Shown here one piece after another: positions 12,701 to 26,461 of a DNA stretch of 64,000 bases (position 1 is its first letter; each line of letters starts with the position of its first letter). The notes beneath the pieces are model-generated. The model worked only from the letters and a program-made list of their open reading frames with translations. It ran no database searches and was not told the origin of the DNA. Origin of the DNA: Megaustenia siamemsis (Eukaryota > Mollusca > Gastropoda > Stylommatophora > Ariophantidae); contig JAVIAB010000073.1 in assembly GCA_032433765.1 (NCBI GenBank), positions 54,659,787-54,723,786 on the forward strand. Reading direction: 5' to 3'. The translations under genes were made by a program, and so were the position numbers.

Positions 12701-15700
12701 ATTTGCGTTGAGTGCGTGGCATCCTGATTGTCGTGTGCCTTTTGGCTGGTTGCCTCCGACTTCAGCACTTGAACTTGCTAGAGCAGACTGTGGTCTTGCT
12801 CGGTTGTAGGAAGGCCTGGCCAGTCTTAGTTTTCAGTCCCTGGTGACTGTTAAGCCCCATCCCCACGACAAGGAGCTGGCCTTGATGAGGCCATCTACAT
12901 CTCAGTAGTGATCCATTTCAAGTGACAAGAATGGTAGTGGTCCGCAAACAAAGCAACCAGCCTGATTTTCATTGATACAAAAACATATTCAGAAATGTCA
13001 GAAGCAATACTCACAAAACTTGATGCCTTAGCAATAGGTGCAAGACGGCCAATTCTAGTACCTCGCTGTGATGGCCGCAGTTGGCTTGTTGGCCGAGACT
13101 GTGATTGGAAACTTGATACTGATTGAGTTGAAGATCCCAACACATGAGATTCTGATGGGTCCCTGAGGGGAAAATAATGGTTTTTGTTAATTACTCTACA
13201 ACAACACATATGTGTGGGTTTGCAGCGTCTTCTCACAGCAGGTAAAACCTCTCTAGAGATAGAGGATGCTTTGGTGTGGCATGATGGCAGTCAACAGAAA
13301 TGAAAGGCAACACCTGGATCAGATAACTGTGGAGCTCTTAGTACGTCTAAGCTAATCTGCATGATGCAGGATGATGATGATAACAACACAAAGGTAAAAG
13401 ATGCCCCATAGCAAATGATATCATTTAATGACATATTAAATTTCAGTGCATTAGATCAGAACATCTGGGGATGGGAGGCAGGTGCCCTTACTCACTGTTA
13501 TTACCATTTCTAACTTAATTATACAGGTGCTCATTTTTTTTCAGCTGATTCAACCCTATATTGCAATTCTGGGATTGAAACAGTGTTTGCATTTGGTATA
13601 AATCTCTTTTAATAACCGTGTTACTTGATATGATATATGATGGAGATACAAGACAAAACAACTATAAATCAGAATATATTCAATACTAGATACCTTTTTT
13701 TTCAATCAAACTGTCAAGAATTTTGGTTTTTAAATTAATTTTTTTGTTGGCTCTTAAACTGTTAATAATCTTATCTATTTGTTGCCTCTACAAGTTGCAT
13801 GTTTCTTTTGTCTGATTAGACTGCTATAACAATTTTTGTCTACTTCTTATCTATCATGATACAAATTTTCATAATATTTTTTAGATTCCCTTATAAAGTC
13901 ATGAGCTCTTCTAAAGTCTCCAACTCTCAATAATCTTCCCCTGGCAATTTACATCATCGAAGTAGTTCCTGCAATTGCAGCAGAAATGGTCTTCAAATAC
14001 AAAAATCAAATTCTAGGAAAAATTCTTTTGGGGCCCTCTGCGTGATGCCCAGCCATTTTCTTTTGGTTGTACCTATAGGAGTTTTTGGCTGCCATTTTCA
14101 TTGGTTAAAATATTTAGAGTACTGCTCTCACACAAAATGAATGAAATGATGACAGTCCTTATTATGTTTCTCTTTCTGCTGTTCTTCAACATGAAAAAAA
14201 TTTGGTACAGGTATTTTAATTAATTAGCTTCTTTGTTACAGCATACAGATAAGTGGCTATAATAGAACACTTTCTTCTTCCACTTCATCAAGGAGGCATT
14301 TGGGGTACCACCAACAGATTTTATCAACCTTTTCAATTTATTTCTATCTTCAATCATTCTTTGGGACTCTGCAAAGTCAAAGCCTATCCATGTTTTGGTG
14401 TTATCTTTCCATCTCTTTCTCTGCCTCTCCTTACCCCTCTTTTCATAGTTCCCTTCATAATGGTCTTTGCTAGGTAAGACAATAGTGTTATGCAGCCAAA
14501 CCAATTCATTTTGTTTCTTCGCAACAGTTAAAAGATCATCATGTATCTGATTGCTTGTTGTATCCTTTTGCAAATGTTTTCATTTTGATCTAAGAAATGT
14601 CCAAAATCTTACGATAACATATCCCCATAGCATATATTTTCTTGTGTAGCTCTGCTTCAGGGTCCATGTTTCACTAGCACATAGAAAAACTGATATAACA
14701 AGGTTCCACATCAGCTTGATAGACTTTATTCTCTATCACCTGACTCAGAGAGGGATCTAGTTTCCTATAGCTAATCAGTGACAGCATTTACTCACATCAG
14801 GTGATGTCCATGTGGCCTATTCTTTAATGGCATGCTGGTTATATGAAGGAGTTCACTTATAGACTTTTGTGTACTGCTGCCCATGTGAGAGTTGGAGCCT
14901 TGGAATGAAAATTGCTAGAACAAGATATAAGAGTAACATATCATTAAATGGTCAAAGTTTGAAAATAGTGGTAACAAGGCTAAAAAGAGTGGCAAAAATC
15001 TGAAGATAAAATTTAAATCTGAAAATAATGATCAATAATCTAAAGACTGTGAAGATAAACGTCAAAGTTTGAAAATAATGGTAAAAAAAAGTATAAAGAT
15101 AGTGAAAAAAAAAATCCGAAGATAAAATCTAAGTATGAAGTTGTTGCACAGAATTGCACAGAACAGAGACAAATGGCGAGATTTGATAAAATATCTTGAA
15201 AAGAATTGAAAACTGCTAGAACAAATATTCAGATAAGAGAGGGAGTATCGTGGTCTACGCCCTATGGGCTGGCTACGGCTTGAAAGGTCAATAGATAGAT
15301 AGATGAAGATGTGATCAAAAGTCTAAAGGCAGTATTTAAAGATTAAAAAAAAAAGGTAAAGGTTCCTTCCCTTGCTAGGGGTAAGGGGAATATGGTGTTA
15401 GTGACCACATTTATCTATGACCACAGTACATTTTTGAGTGATGTAGTCGGTATCACACCAGGCCATCTTTACTACTAAGAAAAATTTCTGGTACCTATTT
15501 TTAGAGACTGGGTGAACCCTGGAGCCTTGTTGGTCTGAAAAAAAAAAAATTACCCACTTCTGGGGATCGAACCCGGGTAACTTCCAAACCTGGAAAATTT
15601 CCAGATCAGGAAATGAGCACACTAACCACTCAGCTACCAAGGCTCCATTCATAGATTGGCTGATGACAAAAAAAGAGGTAGACTTCTATCACTTTAAAAA

Positions 15701-18700
15701 GTGTGGTCATGGACTAAATAAAGTGATGAGACATTATTATTATTATTATTCTACAATATGACACCAGGGGTTTTGACTGCTACATTTGTCTAAGGAATTT
15801 GACTAAAGAATAAAGTAGAGCATAATAGCATTTCCATAATGTTTATAATTTTGTGTACAGTGGTTCCAAACTTGTGAATTGACTCAAAAGAGACTTGTTA
15901 ATGAAGGTTTCTTTTTTTTAAAAAGTAACGGATAAATTCTTGGTTATGGGTCCTGACAACACCATTTAATTTTAGATCTCTACACGCTAGTCATTATTTT
16001 TCAGATAACTCTTTTAATCAAATCAGTAAAATATGTTCCGCATCCTTGAGAGATATTTTCTATTTGTTCTTTTAGGGAGGAAATCTAATCTCTCTCATAC
16101 TTTTTCTTATTCATGTCTCTCTCCCTCCTTCTCTTTTTCTTTTCCTTTATTTTATCCACTTCCCCCCTCCCCTTTTTTTCTCACATTATATTTATTTCTT
16201 ACCGCCTATTATTTTCCATCTCATTCCAATCTTTTCTCTTCATTCTTCTCTCCTTTTTTTTTCATGTTCTCTTTCCTATCTTTAACTTATCTGACCCCTG
16301 TATTTTCCTTTAATCATATCTATCAAATATTCCCCCCATTCCACATTTTATTCTCATTTTCTTCTGAGAAACTCTACATTATTCTTCTTCTTCATCCTTT
16401 CTACATCTCTCTCTCTCTTTCACACTTAACCAAAACAAAGCAATACATGAGCAAATATATGACTTACTCTGCTATTGTGCATGATGAATGATACCTCCCT
16501 GGACATGAGTGTTGATGGTATGTTGTTGGTTGGTGAATATGAAACTATTTCATTCCTAGAATCTGAAGGCAAGAAAACAAAACAACCTTTCAGGCTTTAC
16601 TTGAAACTCACTTTGTATACAAAATGCATTGCTTAACACTCTAGTTTACACTTATTCTTCTTCTACCTTTCAGCTCCCAGTTAAGCATAGGTCTTCAACA
16701 AACACTTTCAAGCCGTTCTGTTTCTTGCCATTCTTTTAGGATCATTTCTTGTCTTCCCCACCATCTTCATCTCTGCTTCTGTCTGTCTTCTCCAAGAATA
16801 TTTTGGTTTTCCATTTTTGTCTTTTACCTTGGGGATTCCAAAAGAAGGGTCTGTTGTGTTTTAACACTTTCAGTTTTCTTCCATGGTGTGTGTCCTAGCC
16901 AGTGCCATCGTTTTCACTGTATCTCTTTATTTATGGGTATTTGACTGGTACTTTTCTATAATTCTATGTTAGTGATTTTGTCCTGCCATTTCCAACCTTT
17001 TATTCTGCGCAAGCATCCATTAATGAAAGTCTGTATCTTCATGATTGTAATTTTTGTCATTCTCCATGTTTCACTGCCATATAATAGGATTGACTCAACA
17101 TTGGACTTGGACATTTTTATTTTTGTACTTAGCCTAAATTCCTTGGATTTCCATGTTTCCCAGTGCAACAAATGCTCCTCTTGCTTTTGACATCCTTAAT
17201 TTGGTATCACTATCTGTTCCTCATTCTTTGTCTATATTACTGCCCTGATGTATGTAAGATTGTACATCTAGTAGAGGTATTTCTCCTATTGTTATTTGGT
17301 AATTGTCAACTGCATTAATTCTCATAATTTTGGTCTTATCTCTATTTATTTTCAGTCCCAGCTGTTGTGATTTCTCATCAAGGATGATCGTTTTATCTTG
17401 CATCTGTTGATTACGTGATAGGAGAGCAATGTCACCGGCAAAGTCTAGGTCATTAAGTTGCTTGGTCAGTGACCATTGGATTCCATTTCTGTTATTTCAT
17501 AATCCAATCTTTGGCCAGTAGAAAGATAAAAGGAGATAGAAGGCATCCCTGCCTTACTCCTGTTCTTATTTGAAATGCTTCTGTAAGTTGCCTTTCATGC
17601 ACATTACTATATTTCATTATTTCATACAGTGTTCTTATCAGGTTAATAAACTTTATGGGGATTCTGTAATGACTCAGTAACTTCCAAAGCATTCTCTGTC
17701 TAAACTATTAAATGCCTTTTCGTAATCTATGAATCCGATAACAAAATGTGGGGACTGTAGTTCTAAGCTTTGTTCAACTATTTATAAGGTAGTTATTTGA
17801 TCCACACATGATCTGTTTTTCTTAAAACCTGCTTCTTCATCTCTTAAATGTTTCTCAATGGCCTCTTTTAGCCTCTCCAGAATGATTCTGCTTAGTTATT
17901 TTCCTGGCAGTGATAGTAACATAATTCCCCTATAATTTGTGCACTCCTGTAAACTTCCTTTCTTTGGTAGTTTGATCATATAACTTTCTTTCCAGTCTTT
18001 TGGTATTTCTTCCCTATCTCATATATTATGGCAGAGGTGTTAATATCTGCTTTGATAGCTTCGGAAGGAATTTTATCTAACCCTGTGACTTTACTATTTT
18101 TTAATAGCTTGATGGCTTTCATTATTTCTTCCCTGTTTGGCATTCCACATTTAATGAGTAACGCTTCTTCTGCTGGTAGTATATCTGGTGAATTATTTAG
18201 GCTGGGTCTGTTCATGAGTTCTTCAAAGTGTTCCTTCCATCTCTTTATTTGTTCTCTTATATTACTAAGTAGATTTTCTTCCTTATCTTTAATAAAGGTA
18301 TTGATCTGTTTGTATGTTCCGCTTAATTTCTTTGTACTGTTGTACAGTTTCTTTCATGTTTCCCTTATTTGTCGCTTCCTCTGCCTCTTTAGCTAGTTCA
18401 TTTATACATTTCCTCATTCCTTTTAATGCATCTTCTCACTTCTTTCACCTCTGTGTAAGTTTCCTGTGTCTTGGCTTTATCACTTCTTGTTTTGCTTCTA
18501 TTTATATGGGCTCTCTTATTCTTTCTTTAATTTTCTCCAGGGTCTCTGCTGTCATTGATGTCTTATTCTGACGTTCTCTATTCCCAAGGTTTTTTTTTAC
18601 ATGTCTCCTTCCATATAACCTTACCTGTTTCCAATGATCTTCTATATTTATTGTATTTTCTAGTTGTTGGTGGACTTGGTATACTGATACTGTGAATTCA

Positions 18701-20316
18701 AATTTATCTTTAATTCCTTGCTCTTTAAGAAACTTACTCGAAGAGATTCTGCTGATCAGATTGCCTCTTGTTGCAGAACTTCATAGAAAGCATGTCCTGT
18801 AACGGTTTAGCCTGTCCCTCTTTCCTTATTGCATGCAGTTCTAGTAATGGCCTATATAAACAACTATCAGTTATTCATCATCATGTGCCATACCGGTTGG
18901 CGTAGGTGATCATGTCCCTCCACAATCTTCTATCTACAATGCATCGTATCAGTTCTGTTGTCGACTGTCCTCCATGCCACAACACCAAGCCATCCAGTAT
19001 TTTCTCTCTTTGTCGCCCGCGATCTCTCTTTCCTTTTTTTTTGCCAGTTGTAACCAATCAGTTATAATCAGTTATTACTGTATCTATTTTCCTTTGTTTG
19101 CTCAGGTTGAGAAGCTCTTAGCTGCTAAATTCGTTTATGACTTACTAAGTCTGAGCTATTTGCAAGAGGTTCATGTAACATATCCTCTACCTCTAAAAAG
19201 TGGAACAGGTCATTGTATGACAGGTCAGGATGATGATGTTGATGATAAAAAGTTGCAAACTCAACGCACAAATCACATTTTTATTCACTTGACACACATG
19301 TATTTTTTTTAGACTAGTTAGTCTAGAAAGATTGCCTTCCTTGGAGAAACGACTCTGACTACAAGCAACTTGTGCTTTGCAAGAAGATCAAGTAAAGACA
19401 AAGACAAGAGATATAGTTCTGAACTTATATTTGCTCATAATGGATACTGTAGATCCAAGGTGTGAAATGCCATACAACACTGCCCACAAATTAGTAAATG
19501 AAAAAAAGAAGATGAATACCTGAAATTTCTGAGGTATATTTTTTCAATAGCTCCCTCATCCAGGACATAATCTGTCAGAGAAATTATTGTTATTTGCATA
19601 TTAGGTCAGAGATAACAAAAACAACACCTATCACTTAAAATTTCAAACACAATAAAATCAATAAAAAAAAGTGCCCCTGTCACGCCAAGTGGCGTATAGA
19701 GAATATAGTGTTAGTGACTATAAATTTTACAGACCTTCGGCACATGATTTTTTGGAGTAATGTGAAGAAAATCAATATTTCTATAATAAAATATTCAAAC
19801 AGTAACCACTAGATCATTACTTTTCTTCAAACAAAATAAATCTTTTGGTGATTATTTCGCAACTTATTTCTTTGCTTTTATTAAAACAAACCAAAATTAT
19901 CCACAATAACCTTATAAGTGGAGTACAACACAATCCATAAAAAAAAAATGACAAAAAAATCAATAAGAATACTTGACTTGAAACACTATCTGTTTATTCT
20001 AAATACTTTTAACCATTTTATTTTTCTGCAAAGGTACAGCTAAAATGATAATTTGTCATTTGATGTAATTGATAAATCTAAATTCCATAGCTCTTGGAGT
20101 TACATATATTTTCTATCTATCTATTGTCCTTTCGAGCCAAAGACGGCACATAGGGCAGAGCCACAATCTCAAAAACAGAAACCTTGCGTGCCAAAATAGC
20201 ACATATTGCAGAGATCACTGCTCTAAAATCTATGGCGCTGTTTTCACAACAATGGAATATATATACATATATATTCTATACATATATACCATACATATAT
20301 ATATATATATATATTC

Positions 20317-20347
<31 letters not shown>

Positions 20348-21121
20348 TTTTACTGAAATAAAACTGAAAGCTTCAGGTAAATACTTTCCTTGATGTGAGT
20401 CATCAACAGCCGAATATTCTTCTCTTTTTTAGCTTGCCGCAAACCACAAAAAAGTTTTTTCTGTCACCAGGTTATTGAACAACTATTTTACTTCCAGATT
20501 TCTGCTTCATACATTCAGCTTCATCACGGTATGTTTTCCGAATGGATTTGCTTTCTTTCTTTGATCCTTAAATTTCTGACTAGACTGACAAGCTGTTTCT
20601 AATTTTTTCTTCAAATAAAAGCTAGATGCATGGCAATTATCATGGACACTCTTTGGCATTCAAATTAAAGTTCTTGTGACCTATCTCAAAACATATAATT
20701 CATAGGAGCCAATTTTATCTGTATTCATATCTCATATATAAAATCATAAATTGAGTTATTGAGTTATTAGCGGGTATTAATCATTGAATAAATACTGGAT
20801 AAAAGGTAAAGGTAAAGTACGAGTCTTGAATCAGCATCTTAGCACACAAGTTTTCACTCTTATTACCAGATTAAAAAATCAGGCCAAACATTCCAGGAAT
20901 AATTAAAATTTTACTATTTAAACCATGGTTGATCTAGTAAGCTGGCAGTGGATTATAAATTGCTCAGAGAATAAAAGAAAATGAAAATAGCATTGACCTT
21001 AGAGCTCTAGTTTCCCTTGCTGTTGAAAGGCAACAGAGGTAGCAAAGTAAGAAAGTAAAGCTCACTTTGACTTATTTGTTCTATTACTCTCCTCCTGACT
21101 TCTCTCTCTCTCTCTCTCACA

Positions 21122-21202
<81 letters not shown>

Positions 21203-24200
21203 GATATAAAGTAATTTGACTGATATGTTTTAAAAATTGAAAAAACTGCTCCTATATTGTAATGGCAAAAACATATCTAGCATGGGTGCATGTCTTTATA
21301 TGTAATTAGGTAAGGCAAGCAGATATCACTTTTTACTTTACAAAAAAGGGAGGAGAATATGTGCAAACAGACAATGACACTACATATTCTCAATGAAAAC
21401 AATGCCATCCAGTCCAACACATGTGATAATAAGAGATAATAACCGAAAAGCAAAGCAAGCCCTCATGTGGGAAACAACAGGTAAGAGGAAAAGAGGAAGA
21501 CCCAGAGAGACACTGAGAAGAACATTGATGAGAGGCAAGAGCAGCAGGAATTGGCTCCCTCAATGAGATAGAGCTGCTTGCACAGAACAGAGAAAAATGG
21601 CGAGATTTGATAAAATATCTTTAAAAGAATTAAAAACTGCTAGAACAAAAGTTCAGATAAGAGAGGGAGTATCTTGGTCTACGCCCTATGGGCCGGCTAC
21701 GGCTCGAAAAGTCAATAGATAGATAGATAGTCCAACAGAAGAGCATAGAATTATGCTGATTATGACACTTGACTAATTAGTATAAACGTCAAACTTCTTT
21801 TAATTCTTTGCATTTTGTTACAATTTCCGTATATATAAACGTTTATCTTTATATGTAAAAAAAAATCATAACAAGATGAATAAAAACATTCAAAACAAAC
21901 TAAATAAACATGGGACCCTCAATGAGATAGAGTTGCTTGCACAGAACAGAGACAAGTGGCTAAATTTTATAAAAGATCTTTACCAGGATTGAAAGCTGCT
22001 AGAATAAAAATAGAATAGATAGATAAACTTTAACTATCTGATACCACTGCTTGAATATCTGGGCTAAAAATTGACCAAACAACAACATATACTGTTGAAC
22101 TGTCTTATGACTGGCTAAGGATATATTGACCCAAAGACTCAGCATTACAATCAAAGTTTAATGGAGATAAAGCGGAGCTCTAGACAACTGTCATATTTTT
22201 CAAAAGCACTGGTCTGATAGTGTAAAAACCAAATGCCAGAAATTTAGGACTTACTTTTCTAGGAATCAGTCATTTATTTAGTGTTTCTTCACTTATATTT
22301 ACACTCATAATATGCTTGTCTCTTTTTAAAAAAAAATATTATCACGGACATATACTTACTTCTTGCCAAACATGATCAAAAACTCCACTCATGACACTGT
22401 CCTTCACACATGCATTAGGTGTAATTGGAGGATAACCTATTCTGCGTCGTTGAGGAGTTATCTGCTTTTTATTTTCCATATTGTCTTCGTATCTGTTAGA
22501 TACATTTTAATTGGTGACTAAAGAAATTGTCATTTTAATCACTTTATAGTAATTCTTTCTTCTCATTATTAAAGGATGGAAATGGCAGGACAAAATCGTT
22601 AATATAAAATTATGGGAAAGTACCATTCAAATACCAGTTGACTAAGAGATATGACGAAGACTATAGTGCTGGACAGAACACAGTGCAGGAGCCAACTGAG
22701 AGTATTAAACAACAAACCCTTTTTTGGAATCTCCAGGGGAGGAGACAAAGAGGAAGACCAAAATATATTTGAAGATAGGTGGAAGCAGATATGAAGAAGA
22801 TATGGAAGACGTGGAATGATCTTAAAAGAATAATAAGAAACAGAACAGCTTGGAAAGTGTTTGCTGAAGATCTATGTTCCACAGAGAGCTGAAAGGAAGA
22901 GGAAGAAGAATAGGAATTTTCAGATATGAAGTAGTGCTGGAAAAATATTTCTTTTCTGGTTTACCAAACATCCCAGACTTTGAAGTGGAACTGAGAAATG
23001 TACAGCAATGTTGTTCAAGCCTTGCCACAAAGTCTGTTTGCATTGTTGTGGCAATGAATATATCTGTCAAGTAAATACAGAAATGTAAGCTGGTCATATT
23101 CTGAAGTGAGTGGTTTCATATTAGCTTCCACTTCCTTATGGTTGACTTTCAAGTGATTGCCACTCTTCACTTCATGTATTAGACCCAAAGTTTTGAATTA
23201 GTTAGTGAATGTTGCCAGGTTTGTGTTAAATGTTATGAGCTAGCAAACCTCCTACTTAAATGATAGATGGAATAAACATTTGTACACATTGTTTATGCTA
23301 GGGTTTTATTATAATGTTTAAGTCAGTTAAGGGGGACTTGGTGATTTTTTTTTTTGTTCATCAGCTTTTACCTCTGATGATGTCCCTAGAGATTTGGAAC
23401 TGAATTTTGCGTGTTAATCCATTTTTCCCTGGCAACTGTGTGCACAGGGGTCCCTCGCCGCAGAGGCAGGATAACTCCGACTTCGGAGGTACTCATATTT
23501 TTTCTGTCAATGAGTAATTGATGTTTCAAGCCGGACCTTGCTGCTGAGACCAGGGGTGGTAGCCGCGGAGAGAAATCATAAATAAAAATCCCAATCGGTT
23601 TTGAACCCACAACTTCTCTGTCTTGAGGCCGGCGTCTTGCCTCGAGACCAACAGTCCCCCACTTGGTGATCTAAAGGTAAGATATCGGGTTCTGGGCAGG
23701 AATGTCCTGGGTCGAATCCCAGTGAATTTTTCAATTTGAATCCATTGTTTCTTCATGGCTTTATCCTCCCCTTATCTCTGGGTAGCGAGATCCAATGTCT
23801 AACCCATATTGATAATAGTAAAAAACAGGATTATCTTGTTTGCAATCTGAACTTGCTAATGAACCCCTGGCAGTTAAAAGTATAAATTAATAGCCAAAAG
23901 TGGTCACTGCCCGGGCAATGTTGTAAAGCAAATCTACCCATGCCGAAGATGGATGTGTTGGGCTTATGGGAGGAGATATCATAGCTTAGCCATAAACTAG
24001 CGACACAATGCACCCATGTCCACTTAATGCATGAATGCTAAGAAGAGAAGAGAGATCTCAGTAAGTGAGCTAAACTGCAGCATTCTGGCTTATCTGACCA
24101 GTATATCACTCATCACTAATAGCATAACACATGTTTCAACATGTGCTTGTTAATGTTATTATGAGCTTCATCTACAATTTTATATCCTCTACATTTATCA

Positions 24201-26408
24201 AAAACTTACATATTTTTATAATCAACTGCAATGACATCCTCATAAATTCCATCCTCATCAATAACTTCCTCCACAAAAGAAGAGTATGCTGAGGAATCTG
24301 AGCTATTCCCTGACAATGAAGTGATGGGTGCATGCACAGCAGACACACTTCGACCTGTAAGGCTGAGTCTGAAAAATAAAATATTAAAACTTTTAAGATA
24401 AAACAAAGAAACAATAATAACATATATGGGTTATAATTTTTGGTTTTAAAGAAAATAAGTTACAGAACATATAGTTAAAGTTACCCACCACATCAGTGAC
24501 ATATAGGCAGCATGGTGTTTGTGTCCATCTTTAGTATATTTATGGATAAAGCTGACAGCACAACATCAGGCCAGCTTTCTTTTTCCAAAGAAAAATCTCT
24601 GGTGTTCATTTTTAGTGGTAAAGTGAATTTTAAAAACACCACTTTTGGTAAAAAATAAATACAGCAGCTGGGAATTTGAACCTCAACCACCTGGTGAAGA
24701 ATACAATAACCACTTTGCCACCATAGCTTCCAAACATACATACAATATCATACTGTGTACATATGCAAGAACATATTCTTAATAAGCATACACTATATAA
24801 TAGAGATGAAGGTGAAAAATACTACAAGCCCTATGCAAATTGCACAGAAAGGATCAAGAAAATCAAGATATGCCATGGAGTTGTTAAGTATTAAAACCTC
24901 ATGCATTGTGCTGCAGGACTTAGAAGAGATGAGGTATCCTTGCAGTTATTTTCATAACTTTTAAAGTCAGGTACCTATTTTTATAATAGCTGGGTTAACT
25001 GGAGAGTGTCTAACAGTTAAAAAAAAAAGAAAAAAAAAAGCCACCATTAAATTATGAAGTCAGTGAGGCATCAATAAAATGCTCCCACCTAAACATATAC
25101 AACTAAATATAAATTATGTAAGATAAACTTTGTTTGAAAAAAAGGCATGACATAGATAGGAATATAATCAGCTTTATATAGAATACCATAAAAAAGTGTT
25201 ACTAAGATTCTAGCATAAGTATGTGATCATAAAAGGTAGTCACAGTTTTTATTTGGAGCTTTGAAAATGCAAAGTAGAACACAAATAGATTGGCAAGGTT
25301 AAAAAATAAAGCACAACATAAATATAATGAGCTTAGAGAGAGATTTGTATCAGCTTTATAGAAAATATGGTAATATACATGAATCAGTTAAAAGAAATTT
25401 TTTGGACATGTGAAAAGACACAATACCTTCTAAAAGTCATCTTGGAAGGGAAGGTACATTGTACATAAGGCAGAAGCAGACCAAGACTAAAGTGGAATGA
25501 TGACATCAAAAGGTGGACAGGTGAACAAGCACCATTAAAACAAAAGACAGAGCAAAATGGCACTCCATGGTAGTGGATTAAATTTTAATTTAATAATAAC
25601 TGTCATAAAAAAGAAACTCTTCAGTCATGGTCAGAATTTTATTTCAGTTATAGTTAATGCTTTAAAGAAATGTCACATAATAGATGCTACAGAGAGGAAA
25701 ATGAAAGATAACCCAAGACATTCTGACATAGAACAGTAGATGCCAAGATGCTTAGTGAAGGTCTGACTTTGGGCACCCTGTAAAAGATGATAAAGAACCA
25801 AGTTAAATAAAATATTATGTTGTTGCTCTGCAAGTAACACAGTGTTTTGGTCACTAACCACCTCACCAGCTTTAGACCATGAGTAAAAAGAGAAAGTTAA
25901 TGAGTTAGCAATTAGCAAAAATATATTGCTAGGCACATTTGTTTCAAAACCAGGTACTTTAAAAGAACAAAGAGCACTGAGCAACTCTACAAATTGTTTT
26001 ATAAAGAGTGAATGTGAAAGAAACTGCTGAGAAGCCAATAACCAACAGCTGCCAAAACAAATGTCTAACTTCACAAGAGTGTTCAATCAATAATAGACCA
26101 TGGCCATTATTGTCATGATCAACGTTCAAATCAATAAAAGACCATGGTCATTGTTGTCATCATCAGCTTTTAGCTTACAATTTAAGAAGGAGAAAGGACT
26201 GAAAATAAAAGTCTAATGATAAAACTAACATTGCTAGTAAAATTGGTTAGTCATTCTTAGTGCACCTTTCTAATAGCATGCTGCAGCAGTGAGATTAATA
26301 TTTGCCTGTTGCCATGGTGATTTCAACAGCATAACTCCCAGTGAGAACAATTAATTGCACAGCGTGCTGTCAATCACTTATGCAAATAGGCACATTGAAG
26401 CAAGGTAG

Positions 26409-26461
<53 letters not shown>

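Noticed and set aside
16033..16491. 152-codon plus-strand frame rich in Ser, Phe and Leu
   Set aside because: It lies in a pyrimidine-rich intron tract and runs into the opposite strand of a FAM149 exon; composition explains the openness.
23526..23756. Host ORF around 23526-23756 and 27065-27505
   Set aside because: Both are inside or across S3 SINE copies and share the same repeat sequence.
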